Source: Candidatus Faecousia faecigallinarum (GTDB lineage: Bacteria; Bacillota; Clostridia; Oscillospirales; Oscillospiraceae). Taken from it: a stretch of DNA of 37,220 nucleotides. Position numbers and translations under genes: made by a program. The notes under the pieces were generated by a model, which saw nothing but the letters and a program-made list of their open reading frames with translations, ran no database searches and had not been told where the DNA came from. Every line of letters starts with the position of its first letter. Within the stretch, counting starts at the first letter, position 1. Positions 33,469 through 37,220 of the stretch are shown here, one piece after another. The stretch is taken from NCBI GenBank assembly GCA_018712145.1, contig DVHJ01000053.1, positions 1 through 37,220 on the forward strand. Direction: 5' to 3'.

Positions 33469-33935
33469 GTGGATGCCTCCATTTCCCGTTGAATTTTTTG
33501 CTTGGCCCGGTGGTAAGTGACGCAAGCCCAGTTTTCCGACTTGTCAAAGAGATTGCCAATTTGCCGGAAGCTCAGCTCCCCCAACACCCGGAGGGTAAAA
33601 ACCTCCTTGTACGGTTCCGGCAGGCGGTGTAAAATGCCGTGGATGGCCATGGCCGTCTCCCGATCGGCGAGAAAATCTTCCGGGCCGGGGACCGGGGGCG
33701 GTTCCGCTTCCGGGCAGGGCTTTGCCTTCCGGGCGGAGAAAAAAGCGTTTTTGGCAATGGCGCACAGCCAGGTGCTGAGGCTGCCGGTTCCCCGGTACTG
33801 GTCCAGGTGTTGTAGGGCCTGGAAAAAAGTGTGGCTGGTCAGCTCTTCTGCGGCATCCGGGTCTCCGGTCAGCCTCAGGGCGTAGCGGTAAACCAGGCCG
33901 AAATGGGCTTGATAAATTTGCTCGAACTCGCCCAC
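33465..33935 (-). CDS. ECF-family RNA polymerase sigma factor
   Basis: A 156-residue sigma-70 family factor with region 2 (about 5-70: FEQIYQAHFGLVYRYALRLT, DPDAAEELTSHTFFQAL, GSLSTWLCAIAKNAF) and region 4 (about 100-150: RLPEPYKEVFTLRVLGELSF, then RQIGNLFDKSENWACVTYHRA). Region 3 is absent, which is the ECF class. The GTG start at 33935 is set by AAAGGTGG. A possible self-recognised promoter lies 25-50 bp upstream, suggesting autoregulation with the anti-sigma gene. Confidence 0.9.
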   Translation of the reverse strand: MGEFEQIYQAHFGLVYRYALRLTGDPDAAEELTSHTFFQALQHLDQYRGTGSLSTWLCAIAKNAFFSARKAKPCPEAEPPPVPGPEDFLADRETAMAIHGILHRLPEPYKEVFTLRVLGELSFRQIGNLFDKSENWACVTYHRAKQKIQREMEAST

Positions 33936-33959
33936 ATCATCACCACCTTTCCTTGGTTA

Positions 33960-33985
33960 GACGCCGGGGCAGGGCATTTCTGACA
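33960..33985 (-). promoter_or_regulatory. ECF-type promoter of the sigma operon
   Basis: On the minus strand TGTCAG (33985-33980), 16 nt, CGTC (33963-33960), continuing CGTCTAAC. A -10 of CGTC with a 16-nt spacer is the form used by several Bacillus ECF sigmas (for example sigma-W), though the -35 departs from TGAAAC. Confidence 0.5.
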
Positions 33986-34016
33986 AGAAAACGAAAAAAA
34001 TTTTTTCCCGGGACAA

Positions 34017-34072
34017 ATGTGACAAAACTGTCACCCAACAGTCACGCAGTTGTCACCTGGATCTGGTATACT
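34017..34072 (+). promoter_or_regulatory. Tandem heptad operator and promoter for the ABC genes
   Basis: Heptads ATGTGAC (34017-34023), CTGTCAC (34028-34034), CAGTCAC (34039-34045) and TTGTCAC (34050-34056) are each separated by four bases. They recur every 11 bp, and the last ends 10 nt before a -10 box TATACT (34067-34072). There is no -35 hexamer. Shape, heptad sequence and distance match sites of PhoB/OmpR-type activators such as the Pho box. Confidence 0.65.
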
Positions 34073-34101
34073 GGTGTCATCAACCAAAAGGAGCAAGGGA
34101 T

Positions 34102-34785
34102 ATGGAAATTCTTCGAGTAGAAAATTTGACCAAGGTCTACGGTCAGGGGGAAAACCAGGTTCGCGCCCTGGACGGCGTGTCCTTTTCCGTAGAGAAGGGG
34201 CAGTTTGTGGCCATCATCGGCCCCTCCGGTTCCGGGAAAAGTACGCTATTGCATATCCTGGGGGGCGTTGACCGGCCTACCGCCGGGAAGGTCTATCTCA
34301 ACGACCAGGACGTATATGCCAGGAGCGAGGATCAGCTGGCCATTTTCCGCCGCAGGGAGGTTGGCCTCATTTACCAGTTCTACAACTTGATTCCCGTTTT
34401 GAATGTGGTGGAAAATATGACCTTGCCGGTGCTGATGGACGGGCGGAAGGTGAACCAGGAGCGGCTCCAGGAAATGCTAAGCACCCTGGGCCTGAAGGGG
34501 CGGGAAAGGCATTTGCCCAATCAGCTCTCCGGCGGCCAGCAGCAGCGGGTGTCCATCGGCCGCGCCCTGATGAATGCGCCGGCGGTGGTGCTGGCCGATG
34601 AGCCCACCGGCAACCTGGATTCCAAAAACAGCAAGGAAATTGTGGATTTGCTCCGGTATTCCAACCAGCGGTATAATCAGACCTTGATTGTGATTACCCA
34701 CGACGAGTCCATTGCCCTCCAAGCGGACCGGATTATGGCCATTGAGGACGGGAAAATCACCAGAGATGAGGTGATTCGGGGATGA
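34102..34785 (+). CDS. ABC transporter ATP-binding protein (MacB/LolD-like)
   Basis: A 227-residue ATPase. Walker A is GPSGSGKST at 40-48, the Q loop is Q92, the signature LSGGQQQR is at 142-149 and Walker B is VVLADE at 162-167, followed by PTGNLDSKNS. This is the MacB/LolD/FtsE-like group that works with FtsX-type permeases rather than importers. The ATG has AAGGAGCAAGG upstream. The gene overlaps the permease start as ATGA. Confidence 0.94.
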   Translation: MEILRVENLTKVYGQGENQVRALDGVSFSVEKGQFVAIIGPSGSGKSTLLHILGGVDRPTAGKVYLNDQDVYARSEDQLAIFRRREVGLIYQFYNLIPVLNVVENMTLPVLMDGRKVNQERLQEMLSTLGLKGRERHLPNQLSGGQQQRVSIGRALMNAPAVVLADEPTGNLDSKNSKEIVDLLRYSNQRYNQTLIVITHDESIALQADRIMAIEDGKITRDEVIRG

Positions 34786-37220
34786 ATGTGTTTCATAAAG
34801 TAACGCTGCAAACGCTAAAAAAGAACCGGGTCCGGACGTGGATTACCATCATCGGCGTGCTGCTGTCCACGGCCATGGTCTGCGCAGTCACCACCATTGT
34901 GGCCAGCTTTCAGGGCTACTACCGGGACATTGAAGTCTACGCCAGCGGCGACTGGTATGGCCGGGTGGAGGGCGCCAGCCCGGCCCTGCGGCAGCAGCTT
35001 GACCAAGACCGGCGCATTGCCCACGTGGCTTCGGCCCAGGTGCTGGGATATGCCCAAAGCGAGAGTCAGAATGAAGATAAACCTTACATTTACCTGCTGG
35101 GGGCGGACGAAACCTTTTTCCAAACCATGCCGGTACACTACACCGGCCGGTTGCCTGCGGCGGAAGGGGAGATCTTGGTCCCCACCCATTACCTGCAGCA
35201 GGGCAACGGCGGGGCCACCGTGGCCCTGGGGGACCAGCTCACCCTGGGCCTGGGGGACAGAACCATCGACGGGGAGTCCCTTACCCAGAGCAATCCCTAC
35301 ACCGATGGGGAGGTATTTACGGCTTCCCGGGAAAAGACCTATACCGTGGTGGGCTTTTATGAGCGGCCGGACTTTGAGGATTACTCCGCCCCGGGCTACA
35401 CTTTCCTGACGGTGCCGGAGGCCGGCGGCCCCCAGACCTACCTATTATACTACAAAACCACCACCCCGGCCAAGCTGGCGGAGGTGATTGCCGGGTATCA
35501 CCTGCCGGAGGATGAAAACTGGGGCCTGCTGGCGGCGGAGGGGGTTTTCCAATACGATAACTTTGGCCGGGTATTTTTCCGCCTGGCGGCCATGCTGATT
35601 TTCCTCATTGTGCTGGGCTCAGTTTCCCTGATTTACAGCGCGTTTTCCATTTCCGTTTCTCAGAGAACCCAGCAGTTTGGCCTGCTGCGGTCGGTGGGGG
35701 CCACGAAAAAGCAGCTTCGCCGTTCCATTTTTTATGAGGCGGCGGTAATTTCCGCCATTGGTATCCCGCTGGGCATTGTTTGCGGCTTGGGGGGCATTGG
35801 CGTGACTCTGTACTTCATCGGCGATATGTTCCGGAGTTTGGCCAATGGGGAGATTCCCATGCAGATGCGGGTCTCCTGGGTGTCCGTGGGGGCTGCCGTT
35901 GGCATTGCCATCGTCACCGTGGCCATCTCCGTCTGGATTCCGGCCAAGCGGGCCACCAAAGTCACGGCGCTGGAAGCCATCCGCCAGAGCAAAGATATCC
36001 GCCAGAGCGGCAGGGAAGTGCGGGTATCCAAACTCACCTGGAAGCTGTTCGGCCTGGAAGGCGCCCTGGCCAAGAAATACTTCCGCCGGAACCGCCGGCG
36101 CTACCGGGCCACCGTGGTGTCCCTGGTGCTGAGCCTGGTGCTGTTCATTTCCACCAACGCCTTTTGCCTGTACCTGACCCAGTCGGTGGACAGAACCGCC
36201 GGGGTAAGCAATTATGATGTATACTGCAATTTGGAGGGGGCGGACCCTGAAGCGCTGTACCCGGAGCTGCTGCAGGCCAAGGGGGTCACCGGGGGGATCT
36301 ATTTCTGTGAAGCCTGGCAGACAATTTTGGTGACCAAAGATCAGCTGGACAGCAGCTTCCTCCAGTTTGCCCGGCAGGACAATGGGTATTTTGACCTGGC
36401 GGAGGCTTTGCAGGACGACAGCTTTACCGATCCGCTGGCCATCAATATCTGGGTGTACTATATTGCAGACGAGAGTTACCGGGACTTTCTCACGGCCCAG
36501 GGGCTGGATCCGGAGCCCTACCTGGAAAATCCCGTCCCTGCGGTGTACAATCAGGGCACCGGGGTGCTGTACCAGCCCACGGCAGACGGGGGCCTGGACC
36601 GGCAGACCTATGTCTACCAGCTGCTGGCCGATGGGGTGGATACCCTGGTGCTCCGGGGCGGCACCGGTAACTGGCGCTACACGGCGGAAGGCGAGCCGGT
36701 CCTGGACCAGGCCACGGACTATTTCTACGGGGAGTCCAGCGGCGGCGACCTGTACCTGCCGGTGAAGACCCAGACCATTGCCCTGGGCCAGGAGGTCACC
36801 AGCCTGCCCATGGGCATCGACGAGCCGGAGGGGGCGGCGTGCTATTTGCTGTATCCCTACAGCGCCGCGCCGGAAGAAGTCCGGGCGCAAACCGCCTTTT
36901 ACTGCACCTCCGCCGACCACCGGGCCACCACACAGGCCCTGGAAACCATTATGCTGGAGCACGGGGCTTACACCGGCGCCGGGCAGGTGGTGGATGTGCG
37001 GGAATCGGAGTCCTCCCAACGGAATCTGGTCACCATCATCAATACCTTCTCCTACGGCTTTATTGTGCTCATCTCCCTGATTGCCGTGGCCAACGTGTTT
37101 AATACCATGTCCACCAATGTGGCCTTGCGCCGCCGGGAGTTTGCCATGCTCCGCTCGGTAGGAATGACCCGGGGGGGAATCAACCGGATGATGAATTATG
37201 AATGCTTGCTCTACGGCCTG
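34782..37220 (+). CDS. FtsX-type ABC permease (partial, runs off the window)
   Basis: An open frame of 813 codons to the window edge, translated from MNVFHKVTLQTLKKNRVRTW. One N-terminal membrane helix (about 20-42) is followed by a large outside domain, then the first FtsX domain near 260-400 (ISVSQRTQQFGLLRSVGATK and the following helices), a second large outside domain, and the start of the second FtsX domain (VANVFNTMSTNVALRRREF, LRSVGMTRGGINRMMNYECL). The last helices are missing only because the window ends. Such pairs act as exporters, mechanotransmitters or antimicrobial-peptide resistance systems; the substrate is unknown. Confidence 0.88.
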   Translation, partial: MNVFHKVTLQTLKKNRVRTWITIIGVLLSTAMVCAVTTIVASFQGYYRDIEVYASGDWYGRVEGASPALRQQLDQDRRIAHVASAQVLGYAQSESQNEDKPYIYLLGADETFFQTMPVHYTGRLPAAEGEILVPTHYLQQGNGGATVALGDQLTLGLGDRTIDGESLTQSNPYTDGEVFTASREKTYTVVGFYERPDFEDYSAPGYTFLTVPEAGGPQTYLLYYKTTTPAKLAEVIAGYHLPEDENWGLLAAEGVFQYDNFGRVFFRLAAMLIFLIVLGSVSLIYSAFSISVSQRTQQFGLLRSVGATKKQLRRSIFYEAAVISAIGIPLGIVCGLGGIGVTLYFIGDMFRSLANGEIPMQMRVSWVSVGAAVGIAIVTVAISVWIPAKRATKVTALEAIRQSKDIRQSGREVRVSKLTWKLFGLEGALAKKYFRRNRRRYRATVVSLVLSLVLFISTNAFCLYLTQSVDRTAGVSNYDVYCNLEGADPEALYPELLQAKGVTGGIYFCEAWQTILVTKDQLDSSFLQFARQDNGYFDLAEALQDDSFTDPLAINIWVYYIADESYRDFLTAQGLDPEPYLENPVPAVYNQGTGVLYQPTADGGLDRQTYVYQLLADGVDTLVLRGGTGNWRYTAEGEPVLDQATDYFYGESSGGDLYLPVKTQTIALGQEVTSLPMGIDEPEGAACYLLYPYSAAPEEVRAQTAFYCTSADHRATTQALETIMLEHGAYTGAGQVVDVRESESSQRNLVTIINTFSYGFIVLISLIAVANVFNTMSTNVALRRREFAMLRSVGMTRGGINRMMNYECLLYGL

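Noticed and set aside
34017-34060. -35 box TTGTCA for the ABC promoter
   Set aside because: It is only 11 nt from TATACT, too close for sigma-A; the heptad series explains the sequence better.

Overview
The window looks like chromosome of a GC-rich, spore-forming member of the Clostridia, most likely an Oscillospiraceae relative (inference). The grounds are the block scpA-scpB-DUF2953-gerW-dacF-rluB, a free-standing Spo0A C-terminal domain protein beside matches to the 0A box, a type III glutamine synthetase, an SLH/NlpC-P60 surface protein and Shine-Dalgarno starts of the AGGAGG type. I cannot name a genus.

Layout. 1-525: debris of a dispersed palindromic repeat. 532-2580: feoAB iron uptake, overlapping tail to tail with a minus-strand double OB-fold SSB-like gene (2561-3160). 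3233-10195: a tight plus-strand gene train from a good sigma-A promoter: M50 membrane protease, scpA, scpB, DUF2953, gerW, dacF, rluB, an RpiR-type regulator and a BaiN/HI0933-type flavoprotein. 10196-10930: repeat block. 10971-11280: promoter, tRNA-CAU, tRNA-Trp, terminator. 11532-17050: a minus-strand accessory segment with a two-component system, two membrane proteins of unknown role, a damaged radical SAM gene and a damaged CmpB-like membrane gene, plus the orphan tail of a second response regulator. 17160-17850: repeat block. 17918-20306: SLH-NlpC/P60 protein and exonuclease III. 20505-20726: two tiny plus-strand genes, one Cys-rich. 20775-24571: pyrG (with a promoter-attenuator leader) and glnN. 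24860-28480: aminotransferase, a WecA/TagO-like transferase and UDP-GlcNAc 2-epimerase. 28557-33935: minus-strand Spo0A-C protein, DUF2344, a TIGR03960 radical SAM protein, a small SpoIVFB-like protease with a one-TM partner, an anti-sigma factor and an ECF sigma factor. 34102-37220: ABC ATPase and an FtsX-type permease cut by the window end.

How the parts fit. Most genes are housekeeping (chromosome segregation, nucleotide and nitrogen metabolism, envelope) or sporulation-linked. The most interesting signals are regulatory: three GTC-centred boxes at exact 10-bp phase (0A-like) before the Spo0A-C gene; four heptads at exact 11-bp phase, resembling a Pho box and ending 10 bp before a -10 element, before the ABC transporter; and an ECF-type promoter before the sigma gene. 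A family of about 180-bp MITE-like inverted-repeat elements fills the large gene-free gaps. I see no complete transposase, phage, CRISPR array or obvious defence system. All family assignments are by eye from motifs, with no database search.
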